A stretch of DNA of 64,000 nucleotides from Kordiimonas sediminis (GTDB taxonomy: Bacteria > Pseudomonadota > Alphaproteobacteria > Sphingomonadales > Kordiimonadaceae). Below, one piece after another: positions 10,012 through 18,628 of the stretch (its first letter is position 1; each line of letters opens with the position of its first letter). Both the position numbers and the translations under genes were made by a program. The notes beneath the pieces are model-generated. The model saw only the letters and a program-made list of their open reading frames with translations. It searched no databases and was not told the DNA's origin. The DNA is taken from NCBI RefSeq assembly GCF_014656395.1, contig NZ_BNCI01000002.1:62001-126000 (forward strand), in the 5' to 3' direction.

Positions 10012-10506
10012 ATGAGAGTACTTGGACTGGATCCGGGACTACAGAAAACAGGCTGGGGCATCGTCGACAGTGACGGCACGCGCCTGAGCCATGTTGCTAA
10101 TGGCACCGTGAAATCCGACCCGAAGAAGGCCCTGTCTGATCGTCTTCTCGAGTTATATGAAGGCTTAGAGTGTGTGATTGCTGAATGGCAGCCTCATACC
10201 TGTGCCGTCGAAGAAACTTTCGTTAATAAAAACCCCGCGTCGACCCTGAAATTAGGGCAGGCGCGGGGTATTTGTTTATTGGTTCCGGCACGGGCTGGCC
10301 TTATTGTTGCCGAATATACCCCTAATCATATCAAAAAATCGGTAGTTGGTGTTGGCCATGCGGCCAAAGATCAGGTGGATGCAATGATCAGGGTGCTGTT
10401 GCCCGGCGTAAAAATTAATGGTGCGGATGCTGCGGATGCGCTTGCAGTTTCAGTGTGCCATGCGCATCATGTCGGCACGTCTGCTCGTATGAAAGGAATG
10501 CTGTAG
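10012..10506 (+). CDS. ruvC: Crossover junction endodeoxyribonuclease RuvC
   Basis: A 164-residue Holliday-junction resolvase. The catalytic acidic residues are visible: Asp in [14 protein letters not shown] (residues 3-16), Glu in [15 protein letters not shown] (about residues 63-77), and the C-terminal [15 protein letters not shown] pair. RuvC cuts the junctions that RuvAB migrates. An upstream TTG at 9985 would add nine residues, but the ATG at 10012 (or the overlapping GTG at 10009) gives the standard family N-terminus and follows GACAGGG. It is the first of ruvC-ruvA-ruvB. Confidence 0.95.
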   Translation: MRVLGLDPGLQKTGWGIVDSDGTRLSHVANGTVKSDPKKALSDRLLELYEGLECVIAEWQPHTCAVEETFVNKNPASTLKLGQARGICLLVPARAGLIVAEYTPNHIKKSVVGVGHAAKDQVDAMIRVLLPGVKINGADAADALAVSVCHAHHVGTSARMKGML

Positions 10507-10536
10507 CGTGATCGTTTATAAGGGGCTCTGTACCAT

Positions 10537-11166
10537 ATGATCGCAAAGTTAAAAGGCTTGCTGGATAGTGTTGGCGATGATTGGCTGATCATTGACGTCG
10601 GCGGCGTTGGGTATCTGGTCCATGCTTCATCCCGGTCCTTGTCACAGTTACCTGCCGCCGGTGAAGCAATCAGCCTGTTTATCGAAACTGTTGTACGCGA
10701 AGATGCGATTACGCTTTTTGGTTTCACGTCGAAGGAAGACCAGGATTTATTTCTGTTGTTAACCTCTGTGCAGGGGGTGGGGGCCAAGGTTGGCCTTGCC
10801 ATTCAGTCAGCCCTTAGCCCGGACGAGATTAAAACCGCCATTGCAGCGCAGGACAAAACGGCTGTTTCACGCGCCAATGGTGTGGGGCCTAAACTGGCTG
10901 GACGAATTGTGAATGAGCTCAAGGATAAAGTGACTGCCTTTGTCACGAAACCTCAAGGGGTGCAGATGCCGTCTGGCGCAGGTGCCCCTGTTGGAGCCGC
11001 GCCGCAGGGCGGTGTTATCGAAGACGCAGTTAGCGCTCTTGTCAATCTTGGTTACAAACCGGTAGAGGCGCACGGTGCCGTAGCGCGGGTGCTTGCTGAC
11101 TTGGGGGCTGACGCTGATGTTTCCAAGGTTATTCCCGCAGCCTTGAAGGAGCTTTCTGTCTTATGA
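10537..11166 (+). CDS. ruvA: Holliday junction branch-migration protein RuvA
   Basis: A 209-residue protein starting [20 protein letters not shown], the standard RuvA oligonucleotide-binding domain. Helix-hairpin-helix motifs follow ([16 protein letters not shown], about residues 70-85, and [17 protein letters not shown], about residues 110-126), then a flexible linker and a C-terminal domain III (about residues 155-209) that contacts RuvB. RuvA tetramers hold the Holliday junction for the RuvB motor. It ends by overlapping the ruvB start by 4 bp (ATGA). Confidence 0.95.
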   Translation: MIAKLKGLLDSVGDDWLIIDVGGVGYLVHASSRSLSQLPAAGEAISLFIETVVREDAITLFGFTSKEDQDLFLLLTSVQGVGAKVGLAIQSALSPDEIKTAIAAQDKTAVSRANGVGPKLAGRIVNELKDKVTAFVTKPQGVQMPSGAGAPVGAAPQGGVIEDAVSALVNLGYKPVEAHGAVARVLADLGADADVSKVIPAALKELSVL

Positions 11167-12209
11167 CCGATGCAGACAGAATGGTAGACCGCGAGCATCA
11201 GGCAACTGACACAGTGGATGTGGGGCTAAGACCGCAAACGCTTGACGACTTTATCGGGCAGGAACAGGCGCGTGATAACCTCCGTATTTTTATCGAGGCT
11301 GCGCGGACCCGTGGTGAGGCTATGGATCATGTGTTGTTCTACGGCCCGCCAGGGCTTGGAAAAACCACGCTTGCCCAAATTGTTGCCAAGGAACTCGGCG
11401 TGAATTTCCGGGCAACCAGTGGCCCTGTTATCGCAAAGGCAGGTGACCTAGCTGCCCTGTTGACCAACCTGCAGGAAAAAGATGTTCTGTTCATTGACGA
11501 AATTCACCGATTGAATCCGATGGTGGAAGAAGTTCTGTATCCGGCGATGGAAGATTTCCAGCTTGACTTGATCATCGGCGAAGGTCCTGCGGCACGGTCT
11601 GTGCGGATTGATCTGCCGCCTTTTACCCTTATTGGTGCGACGACCCGGTCCGGGATGATTACCAAACCCCTGCGAGACAGGTTTGGTATTCCGACCAGAC
11701 TTGAGTTTTATACTACGGAAGAATTGACCGAAGTGGTCGGTCGAGGCGCCCGCTTGCTGAATCTGTCAATGACGGATGATGGCGCGCGGGAAGTTGCCGC
11801 GCGGTCACGGGGTACCCCGCGGGTGGCGGGCAGGCTTTTACGACGGGTTCGCGATTTCGCACTGGTCGCCGAACGGCACACAGTGGATGCGGTTGCAGCA
11901 GACGCTGCACTGACCCGGCTACAGGTGGACGCTTTGGGGCTGGACAGCAATGACCGCCGGTACTTGCGCTGTATTGGTGATACGTACGGGGGTGGCCCTG
12001 TGGGTATAGAAACCCTGGCCGCTGCGTTAAGCGAGCCGCGGGATGCGATCGAAGATGTGATCGAGCCCTATCTGATGCAGGCTGGACTGGTGATGCGCAC
12101 GCCGCGCGGCAGGACTTTGTCCTCTAACGGCTGGAAACACATTGGACTGACTCCGCCAAAGGGGCAGGGGGCAGACCAGATGGATTTACTTGGAGGTAAC
12201 GGAGCATGA
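11163..12209 (+). CDS. ruvB: Holliday junction branch-migration helicase RuvB
   Basis: A 348-residue AAA+ ATPase that drives branch migration with RuvA. It shows Walker [13 protein letters not shown] (about residues 60-71), Walker [11 protein letters not shown], the sensor/arginine-finger region [18 protein letters not shown] (about residues 158-175), and the C-terminal winged helix with [15 protein letters not shown]. Length and motif order are canonical. Its ATG overlaps the ruvA stop, and its own stop overlaps the ybgC start by 4 bp, so ruvAB and ybgC are translationally coupled. Confidence 0.96.
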   Translation: MTDADRMVDREHQATDTVDVGLRPQTLDDFIGQEQARDNLRIFIEAARTRGEAMDHVLFYGPPGLGKTTLAQIVAKELGVNFRATSGPVIAKAGDLAALLTNLQEKDVLFIDEIHRLNPMVEEVLYPAMEDFQLDLIIGEGPAARSVRIDLPPFTLIGATTRSGMITKPLRDRFGIPTRLEFYTTEELTEVVGRGARLLNLSMTDDGAREVAARSRGTPRVAGRLLRRVRDFALVAERHTVDAVAADAALTRLQVDALGLDSNDRRYLRCIGDTYGGGPVGIETLAAALSEPRDAIEDVIEPYLMQAGLVMRTPRGRTLSSNGWKHIGLTPPKGQGADQMDLLGGNGA

Positions 12210-12691
12210 CATCGCTTTCAGAAGGGCAGTGGATAGACGGTGTATTCCATTTTCCGATCCGTGTTTATTACGAAGACACAGATGTGGGCGGCATGGTGTA
12301 CCACGGCCGATATGTCAGTTATTTTGAGCGGGTCAGAACCGAGAGCATTCGCGGTACGGCTGCAGATGTAAACCATCTCTTTGATCTAAGCGAAGAAGAG
12401 GGTGGGCCGCTGACCTATGTGGTTAGTAAGATCAATATTACCTATAAAAGGCAGGCAAAGATCGGCGACATTCTGATGGGGCAAAGCATGGTTACAAAAG
12501 TGCGTGCTGCGGGCATTGAAGTGAAGCAGTGGATCAGCCGCGGGGATGAGGTTATCGCAGAGGCAGAGGTGCTTGCTGCGGTGATTGGTGAAGATGGGCG
12601 GCCACGGCGCTGGACGCCAGATGCACGGGCGTGCTGGCAGCAGTGGCTAGAAGAAGCAGACGCTGCGAATACTTTAGGCAGGAGAGAGTAA
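12206..12691 (+). CDS. ybgC: Tol-Pal-associated acyl-CoA thioesterase YbgC
   Basis: A 161-residue single hot-dog-fold thioesterase. The 4-hydroxybenzoyl-CoA thioesterase signature is clear in [20 protein letters not shown] (about residues 22-41), including the catalytic Asp of the DTD motif and the Tyr-His pair. In E. coli, YbgC hydrolyses short or medium acyl-CoA and is encoded at the head of the tol-pal operon, as here. The start overlaps ruvB by 4 bp, and the stop (TAA) overlaps the tolQ ATG by 1 bp. Confidence 0.93.
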   Translation: MTSLSEGQWIDGVFHFPIRVYYEDTDVGGMVYHGRYVSYFERVRTESIRGTAADVNHLFDLSEEEGGPLTYVVSKINITYKRQAKIGDILMGQSMVTKVRAAGIEVKQWISRGDEVIAEAEVLAAVIGEDGRPRRWTPDARACWQQWLEEADAANTLGRRE

Positions 12692-13410
12692 TGGACGAAA
12701 CGTTGCAGGCAACTGAGCTGGGTGGAAATGCTGTCGATTTTTCGATCTTGGGCATGTTTGCACAGGCAGATTTTATCGTTCAAAGTGTTATGATTTTGTT
12801 GATAGTTGCCAGTGTCTGGGGCTGGTCGATTATTTTTAATACGTGGAATCGGCTGAAAATGGCTCGGGCCAAGTCAGACGAATTTGAGGATATCTTCTGG
12901 TCAGGCAATTCACTTGATGACCTTTATAGTCGTATCAAGGCAGCGCCGGATCATCCGCTGGCTGCGGTATTTGTTGCAGCCATGCGGGAATGGCAGCGTT
13001 CCCTGACCGGCCGAACCAGTGGTTTGGATAAAGTGACAGTTCAGGACCGTATCAACAAGGTTATGCATGTTACCACGGGTCGCGAGATGGACAAGCTGGA
13101 AGGCCAGGTGGGCTATTTGGCAACTATTGGCTCTGCGTCACCGTTTGTCGGGCTTTTTGGTACCGTCTGGGGGATCATGAACAGTTTTACTTCCATTGCG
13201 ATGGCCAGTGATACATCGCTTGCAACCGTGGCCCCCGGTATCGCAGAGGCGCTTCTTGCAACGGCACTGGGGCTGGTCGCAGCGATCCCGGCCGTGATTG
13301 CCTACAACAAATTGTCAACGGATCTTGGCCGGTATGCCAGTCGGGTTGAAGGTTTTTCTGATGAATTTGCCGCTATCCTGTCTCGCCAGCTTGACGAGCG
13401 GGAGCGCTAG
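12691..13410 (+). CDS. tolQ: Tol-Pal system inner-membrane protein TolQ
   Basis: A 239-residue MotA/TolQ/ExbB-family proton-channel protein. Helix 1 lies at about residues 25-46; the two family helices follow, with [23 protein letters not shown] (split in the protein around residues 140-165) and [19 protein letters not shown] (about residues 185-203). TolQ forms the motor that energises TolA for outer-membrane constriction at division. The start is the ATG in TAATG shared with the ybgC stop, preceded by GGAGAG; an upstream in-frame start at 12631 would overlap ybgC and is rejected. Confidence 0.95.
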   Translation: MDETLQATELGGNAVDFSILGMFAQADFIVQSVMILLIVASVWGWSIIFNTWNRLKMARAKSDEFEDIFWSGNSLDDLYSRIKAAPDHPLAAVFVAAMREWQRSLTGRTSGLDKVTVQDRINKVMHVTTGREMDKLEGQVGYLATIGSASPFVGLFGTVWGIMNSFTSIAMASDTSLATVAPGIAEALLATALGLVAAIPAVIAYNKLSTDLGRYASRVEGFSDEFAAILSRQLDERER

Positions 13411-13412
13411 AC

Positions 13413-13847
13413 ATGGGCGCGTCTGTTACAGGTTCAGGGCAGCGGGGCCGGGGCCGCAATAAGTATCGGCCACTAGCAGAAATTAACGTAACACCATTTG
13501 TTGATGTGATGTTGGTTTTGCTGGTTGTCTTTATGGTTACGGCGCCGCTGTTGACCGCGGGTATTCAGGTTGACCTGCCAAAAGCGCAGGCGAAGCCTTT
13601 GCCGCAGGATACGAAGCCGCTTGAGATATCAATCAATCATGAAGGTGCCATATTTATTGCAGACACTGCCATCGAGCTGAATGAGCTGGTGGCACGTTTA
13701 ACCGCGATTTCAGAAAACCGCAAAGACATGCGGATTTATGTTCGCGGAGACCGGCGTCTGGATTATGGGCGGGTAATGCAGATAATCGGTACCATGAATG
13801 CAGCAGGCTTTACCAAGGTTGCGTTGATCGCCGATCAGGCACCTTAG
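13413..13847 (+). CDS. tolR: Tol-Pal system protein TolR
   Basis: A 144-residue ExbD/TolR-family protein with a short basic cytoplasmic tail, one membrane helix containing the essential Asp ([19 protein letters not shown], about residues 24-42), and a periplasmic domain with the family pattern [12 protein letters not shown] and [15 protein letters not shown]-like end. It forms the TolQR proton-driven motor with the preceding gene, from which it is separated by only 2 bp. Confidence 0.95.
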   Translation: MGASVTGSGQRGRGRNKYRPLAEINVTPFVDVMLVLLVVFMVTAPLLTAGIQVDLPKAQAKPLPQDTKPLEISINHEGAIFIADTAIELNELVARLTAISENRKDMRIYVRGDRRLDYGRVMQIIGTMNAAGFTKVALIADQAP

Positions 13848-13893
13848 GCAAACGACATTCATACAAACCATGCGCAAAGGATAGGGTACACGC

Positions 13894-14748
13894 GTGAAAG
13901 TGCAAAAGGTAGGTTGGATATTGTCGGTCGCCCTGCATGTCGGGGTTGTTACCGTGGCTATGGTCGGGTTGCCGTCTTTCCGGAAAGATAGACCAGCCCC
14001 TCCGCCACCGATCGCAGTTGATTTTGTTCGTATCGCTGAACAGACACAGATTGTCGCGCCAGAGCCGGAAGTTGAGACTGAAACCGTACAGGAAGAAGTG
14101 CAGCCAAAGTATGCTAGGGAAGAATATACGGCCCCTGCACCGGCAGAGTCTGTCCCGCTGCCTACGCCGAAGCCAGAGGTGAAAGCCCCAAAACCGGAGC
14201 CGAAACCAGAGCCAAAGCCCGATCCAAAGGTTGTTGAACGTCAGCGACTGGTCGCAGCGGTGACGCCGCAAGCTAAGCCAAAACCGCCGTCACGCTTTCA
14301 AACCAAATCAATTGCTGATTTGATTGACCGGTCGAAGAAGGAAGAAACGAAACCAACACCGAAGACGGAGGCCGCGAAAACACCGAAAGCGGAGCCTGCA
14401 AAAGTAGACCCGTTCGCTGGTCTGCGTGGCCGGATCGCGACGGCGCGGCTGGTTGATGCCCTAAGTCAGAAGCTTGCCCGGTGCTGGACTTTCCCAAGTG
14501 GTGCCAAAGGTGTTGCGGAAATGCAGGTAACAGTTCGCATCTGGTTACGACCTGACGGTGACCTGTCCCGGCCGCCTCAGTTTGTTAAAACAGGGGACAT
14601 GTCGGACGGTTTCTACCGGTCATTCGCGGAAAGTGCACAGCGCGCAGTACAGCTTTGTGCGCCCTATACCGAAACGATCGAGTATGTTAAGTCGGGCAGG
14701 AATTATATAGACTTTAAGTTTGATGGCCGCGAGTTTGGTGGCGGTTAG
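13894..14748 (+). CDS. tolA: Tol-Pal system protein TolA (TonB/TolA type)
   Basis: A 284-residue protein with one N-terminal membrane helix (about residues 7-28), a long proline/lysine/glutamate-rich spacer (about residues 34-185, with repeated KPEPKPEPKP-type units) that would span the periplasm, and a compact C-terminal domain containing CWTFPSGAKG and a second Cys (AVQLCAPYTE), a pair seen in TolA C-terminal domains. It should link the TolQR motor to TolB. The start is GTG, preceded by AAGGATAGGG. It lies 46 bp after tolR and 36 bp before tolB. Confidence 0.9.
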   Translation: MKVQKVGWILSVALHVGVVTVAMVGLPSFRKDRPAPPPPIAVDFVRIAEQTQIVAPEPEVETETVQEEVQPKYAREEYTAPAPAESVPLPTPKPEVKAPKPEPKPEPKPDPKVVERQRLVAAVTPQAKPKPPSRFQTKSIADLIDRSKKEETKPTPKTEAAKTPKAEPAKVDPFAGLRGRIATARLVDALSQKLARCWTFPSGAKGVAEMQVTVRIWLRPDGDLSRPPQFVKTGDMSDGFYRSFAESAQRAVQLCAPYTETIEYVKSGRNYIDFKFDGREFGGG

Positions 14749-14784
14749 CAGTAAATAGAACGCGTTCAGGAGGCGGGAAGTAGC

Positions 14785-16137
14785 ATGATTAAAAACTTGG
14801 TTGGGGCATTCTTATTCATTGTGATGCTGGCCAGTCACGCACAGGCACAAATAACGGTGGATGTGACAGATGCAACCAGTAATCCTATTCCGATTGCAAT
14901 ACCGGAATTTTATGCTGCGCAGGATCAGGAAACATCCACGGGCCGGTTGTCCGATATAGGTCTTAGCATTTCGCATGTGATAACCAGTAATCTTGAAACA
15001 ACAGGCTTGTTCCGGCCGTTGTCTCCGAACGCTTTCATTGAAAAACAGCCTGCTGCAAGCGGGCGCCCCAAGTTTGCGTCCTGGCGTCCACTGGGGGCAC
15101 AGGGGCTGGTAACAGGTACTGTGCGTCTGCTGCCAAATGGAAATTTGCGCGTTGAATTTCGTCTATGGGATGTTTTGTCCGGTCGTCAGATGGAAGGGGT
15201 TGGGTATAACACCCCTGTGTCGAACTGGCGGCGTATTGCCCATGTGATATCTGACCGTATTTACGAGCGGATCACGGGCGACAAAGGATATTTTGACACG
15301 CGGATCGTCTATATCGCGGAATCCGGTGACAAACTGAACCGGGTAAAACGTTTGGCTATTATGGATCAGGACGGTGCAAACCAGCAGTTCCTTACAGATG
15401 GCAGTTATCTTGTTCTGACACCGCGTTTCTCGCCAAACCGTCAGGAAATTACGTTCCTGAGCTATTACCGGGATAAGCCGCGTGTGTATCTGTTCAATGT
15501 GCTTAGTAACAAAATGGAAGTGTTGGGTGACTTTCCCGGTATGACATTTGCGCCGCGGTTCTCGCCGGACGGTAACAAGGTTATTATGACACTGGCAGAG
15601 GACGGGAATTCGGATATTTATGTAATGGATTTGCGCACGCGCCGTGTGAAGCGCCTTACCAGTCATCCCGGCATTGATACATCTGCGTCTTATTCGCCAG
15701 ATGGACAGTCTATCGTTTTCAACTCTGACCGGGGTGGCAGCCAGCAGCTCTATGTCATGAATGCGGATGGTACCGGTGTACGCCGTATCTCCTTTGGCCG
15801 CGGTAGATATGCGACGCCGGTCTGGTCACCGCGCGGTGATCTGCTTGCCTTTACAAAGATTGGTGACAGCAAGTTCCGTATCGGCGTGATGCGTCCGGAT
15901 GGGTCCGGTGAAAGACTGTTGACCAATGCGTATCAGGATGAAGGGCCTACTTGGTCGCCTAATGGTCGGGTTTTGATGTTCTTCCGCACCAAAGAGTATG
16001 ATCGTCGTGGCCGGGGTGGGGACACCAGCTTGTGGTCAGTCGATTTGACAGGTCGGAATGAACGCCAGGTACCGACACCGTTTGACGCGAGTGATCCGGC
16101 GTGGTCACCGCCCTTGCCGATTTCCAATCAGCGGTAA
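14785..16137 (+). CDS. tolB: Tol-Pal system beta-propeller protein TolB
   Basis: A 450-residue periplasmic protein with a Sec signal peptide ([21 protein letters not shown], cleavage near residue 21), an N-terminal D1 domain, and a six-bladed propeller shown by repeated PxFSPxG-type units such as [29 protein letters not shown] and [12 protein letters not shown]. TolB normally binds the lipoprotein Pal; here no pal gene follows and a strong terminator comes 24 bp after the stop. The start is fixed by AGGAGG about 12 nt upstream. Confidence 0.95.
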   Translation: MIKNLVGAFLFIVMLASHAQAQITVDVTDATSNPIPIAIPEFYAAQDQETSTGRLSDIGLSISHVITSNLETTGLFRPLSPNAFIEKQPAASGRPKFASWRPLGAQGLVTGTVRLLPNGNLRVEFRLWDVLSGRQMEGVGYNTPVSNWRRIAHVISDRIYERITGDKGYFDTRIVYIAESGDKLNRVKRLAIMDQDGANQQFLTDGSYLVLTPRFSPNRQEITFLSYYRDKPRVYLFNVLSNKMEVLGDFPGMTFAPRFSPDGNKVIMTLAEDGNSDIYVMDLRTRRVKRLTSHPGIDTSASYSPDGQSIVFNSDRGGSQQLYVMNADGTGVRRISFGRGRYATPVWSPRGDLLAFTKIGDSKFRIGVMRPDGSGERLLTNAYQDEGPTWSPNGRVLMFFRTKEYDRRGRGGDTSLWSVDLTGRNERQVPTPFDASDPAWSPPLPISNQR

Positions 16138-16160
16138 GAAAATCATCCAAACCTCAGATA

Positions 16161-16193
16161 AAAGGCCCCGTTTTTCGGGGCCTTTTCCTTTTG
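16161..16193 (+). terminator. Terminator ending the ruv-tol transcription unit
   Basis: A 10-bp perfect stem (AAAGGCCCCG / CGGGGCCTTT) with a TTTTT loop is followed by TCCTTTT. It lies between convergent tolB and the NnrU-family gene and could serve both strands. Confidence 0.9.
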
Positions 16194-16218
16194 AAGAACG
16201 GCTCTGGTTGGCCTTAAA

Positions 16219-16812
16219 TTACCCGGCGTAAGGCAATGGGCTAACCCCGATGATTGTCGTGTGCAGTGCCGTTGCACCCGCTGCGAGAGCAAGTCCAATG
16301 CAGACCGCAATAGCATCATATTTTATTTGGGGTTTATGGGTTTGCGGGGCAGATGCCTGCCTTTTTTGTGCGGCGTGCGTATGGTTGCCCACAATTGCCA
16401 GCAAGCTCCACAGTAAAAAGCCGCCAAAGAGCCATAGGGAGCGGGTATCACCATTTACCAAAAGATGCGCAGCAGCCCACAGCCCAATCCCAATCATGCG
16501 AGCATCAGGGAAAACATTCCGTAGTTTTGTTGGCAAAAATGCAGAAGCTAGAAATATAAAACCAGTTGCGGTCACCAGAGGCATGAAGTGAAAGACGGCT
16601 TGCCCAGGCTCATAGATGAACAGGGGGTCAGACGTTTGCCATCCAAGTGTAATGGCGTACAGACATGCCGCAGCAATGCTGCCAAATAAAAGTCGGTACG
16701 GAAGCGCACCCATTCTGTCCATCGTTTTTGTACGAAAGTCAGGCGCATACACAGGGATAAGGTGGGCTAGTATGAAAATGCTAACACCGAGGATCAGCAG
16801 TGGGGACGTCAT
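16219..16812 (-). CDS. NnrU family integral membrane protein
   Basis: A 197-residue predicted membrane protein with five to six hydrophobic helices. The N-terminus (LGVSIFILAHLIPVYAPDFR) and the blocks DARMIGIGLWAAAHLLVNGD and LFGGFLLWSLLAIVG match the NnrU family. NnrU genes were first linked to nitric-oxide/nitrite respiration, but many members occur without denitrification genes, as here, and an isoprenoid or carotenoid-related role has been proposed for related proteins. It is on the minus strand downstream of cysQ (36 bp gap), probably co-transcribed with it. Confidence 0.85.
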   Translation of the reverse strand: MTSPLLILGVSIFILAHLIPVYAPDFRTKTMDRMGALPYRLLFGSIAAACLYAITLGWQTSDPLFIYEPGQAVFHFMPLVTATGFIFLASAFLPTKLRNVFPDARMIGIGLWAAAHLLVNGDTRSLWLFGGFLLWSLLAIVGNHTHAAQKRQASAPQTHKPQIKYDAIAVCIGLALAAGATALHTTIIGVSPLPYAG

Positions 16813-16848
16813 GCCAGTTCACCTTTCATGGTTAGCACGGTTGAGGAT

Positions 16849-17664
16849 TTATGCCGTCAGCGGCGGTACATCCAGCGTATCATCCGCGATGCACAGGAAC
16901 CAGGGGTTGAGAAAAGTTGTTGTATCTTTACCGTATTCGAGCGGGGTTCCCTCCGGGGTTAACACCTTGCCGCCAGCCGCGAGTAACACAGCATGTGCGG
17001 CAGCGGTATCCCACTCGCACGTAGGGCCAAGACGCGGGTATATATCGGCTTCCCCGGTCGCCAGCAGGCATAGTTTCAGCGATGACCCAATGGATACATT
17101 GTTAGCGGACGGGAAATGCGCAAGCCAGGCTTCTAGTTCTGGAGACCGGTGCGACTTACTGGCAACAATCGTGAGGTTATCTGCATTCGCCGCGCGGCAG
17201 GCAATAGCGTGTTTGTCTGTCACAGCGCCGTCTTCGATCGTTGCAGACCAAGCGCCTTCGCCAACAATGCCGGCGTAAAGCGTATTGGATGCAGGTGCGT
17301 ATACAAGGCCCAGGACAGGCTTGTTATCTACGATCAGACCAATATTAACAGTAAAGTCGCCGCCTTTTTTGATGAACTCTTTGGTGCCGTCCAATGGGTC
17401 AACCAGCCAAAAAGTGCCGCCAGAAATATCCGGGCATTGACCTTCGGACTTCGCTTCTTCCCCCACCATTGGAATGGACGGTGCAATGCGCGCCAGATCA
17501 GCCGCAATCACTTCTTCGCCGCGCCTGTCAGCTTCGGTTACAGGGGATGCATCTGCTTTGCCGTATACTTCAAAGTCAGTCTCATATACTTCCATCACCA
17601 CCGCGCCAGCTTTAAGGATGGTGGGTACAAGCTCGGCCATAATGGTTTGCAGATTCAGTGTCAT
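16849..17664 (-). CDS. cysQ: 3'(2'),5'-bisphosphate nucleotidase CysQ
   Basis: A 271-residue inositol-monophosphatase-fold enzyme that should remove the 3'-phosphate from PAP (and PAPS) formed in sulfate assimilation. The metal-binding motifs are visible: VGEEAKSEG near residue 70, WLVDPLDGTKEFIKKGG near residues 86-102, and CEWDTAAAHAVLLAAGG near residues 210-226. The ATG at 17664 gives the family N-terminus and has AGGAAAA upstream; an in-frame start 63 nt further upstream adds a basic non-homologous leader. It is divergent from chpT. Confidence 0.92.
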   Translation of the reverse strand: MTLNLQTIMAELVPTILKAGAVVMEVYETDFEVYGKADASPVTEADRRGEEVIAADLARIAPSIPMVGEEAKSEGQCPDISGGTFWLVDPLDGTKEFIKKGGDFTVNIGLIVDNKPVLGLVYAPASNTLYAGIVGEGAWSATIEDGAVTDKHAIACRAANADNLTIVASKSHRSPELEAWLAHFPSANNVSIGSSLKLCLLATGEADIYPRLGPTCEWDTAAAHAVLLAAGGKVLTPEGTPLEYGKDTTTFLNPWFLCIADDTLDVPPLTA

Positions 17665-17798
17665 GGGTGTTTTCCTGTGGCTAGGGTGTTTTTTCTTTGC
17701 CCTCTTGGTTTCCTTGAGTATGATCACCGACGAGGGGAAGGTCGGACCCTAATGCTGAACGGTGCGGCTATCAAGTGTCTTATTCGGAGTGAATCATA

Positions 17799-18425
17799 AT
17801 GTCAGACATGGATTTTGCAGCATTGCTGTGTTCACGGCTATGCCACGATCTGGTTAGCCCTGTTGGAGCAATTGCAAACGGGATTGAAATCCTGCAGGAT
17901 GAACATGACGAAGAAATGCGGGTACAGGTTATTGATCTGTTGCAAAAATCCGCGCAGCAAACCAGTAACAAGCTACAATTTTTCCGTCTCGCATTTGGTG
18001 CGGCAGGTGGTTTCTCTGCGGAGTTGGATATTCGGGAAGCTCAGTCTGCTCTTGTTTCCTTTCTTAGCGGCACACGCGTAGATCTTGATTGGCAGGTGGC
18101 CCTGACTTCGGCATCCAAGCAAAAAGTTAAATTGCTTTTAAACCTGTGCCTTATGGGGGCGGAAACACTTATTCGCGGGGGCACGATGAAAGTCGAAATG
18201 GATAACAATGACGGTTCTACGGAAATTGTTTTGTCTGTAACGGCTGAACGAATCATTTTGCAGGATATTGTGCGTAAAACCCTTTTGGGCAAAGTCGCGG
18301 AAGCGGACCTGGAGCCGCGTTCAGCACCTGCGTATCTGGCAGCATCCGTTGCAAAAGAGATGGGCGGTGCCATCAATATTGAAGACGGGGATAACAGCCT
18401 GGTTATCCGAGCAACAGGCTTGTAG
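17799..18425 (+). CDS. chpT: Histidine phosphotransferase ChpT
   Basis: A 208-residue dimeric pseudo-histidine-kinase phosphotransferase. The phospho-accepting His16 sits in CSRLCHDLVSPVGAIANG, and the C-terminal half (about residues 75-208) is a degenerate ATPase fold lacking clear ATP-binding boxes, as in ChpT. In Caulobacter, ChpT passes phosphate from the CckA hybrid kinase to CtrA and CpdR. Here it lies immediately upstream of the chemotaxis operon and 6.4 kb from ctrA, which suggests that the phosphorelay and motility are linked. AGTGAATCATA precedes the ATG; a terminator follows. Confidence 0.88.
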   Translation: MSDMDFAALLCSRLCHDLVSPVGAIANGIEILQDEHDEEMRVQVIDLLQKSAQQTSNKLQFFRLAFGAAGGFSAELDIREAQSALVSFLSGTRVDLDWQVALTSASKQKVKLLLNLCLMGAETLIRGGTMKVEMDNNDGSTEIVLSVTAERIILQDIVRKTLLGKVAEADLEPRSAPAYLAASVAKEMGGAINIEDGDNSLVIRATGL

Positions 18426-18457
18426 GGTACGTTCAAGCATAATCAAGAATAGATGAC

Positions 18458-18490
18458 AGCCCGCAGACGAAAGTGTGCGGGCTTTTATTT
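18458..18490 (+). terminator. Terminator after chpT
   Basis: An 8-bp stem (AGCCCGCA / TGCGGGCT) with a 10-nt loop is followed by TTTATTT. It separates chpT from cheA, so the che genes probably have their own promoter in 18,491-18,628. Confidence 0.8.
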
Positions 18491-18628
18491 ATCCAGTAAC
18501 AATAAGAAATACTGACAGTTTTTTACACGTTCTTAACCCTTTTTGGTGATTGTAAATATATATGAAAGCAGGAGAAGGTTCCCCATCTCCCAATTGTAGC
18601 TAATTTTCAAATAGTGAAAGCCGCAGGT

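Noticed and set aside
16616-17278. 220-residue open frame on the plus strand
   Set aside because: Antisense to the NnrU-family gene and cysQ; composition is Ser/Ala-rich as expected for a shadow frame.
18614-18628. GTG start for cheA 15 nt upstream of the ATG
   Set aside because: The ATG at 18629 has the better ribosome site and the canonical CheA N-terminus.
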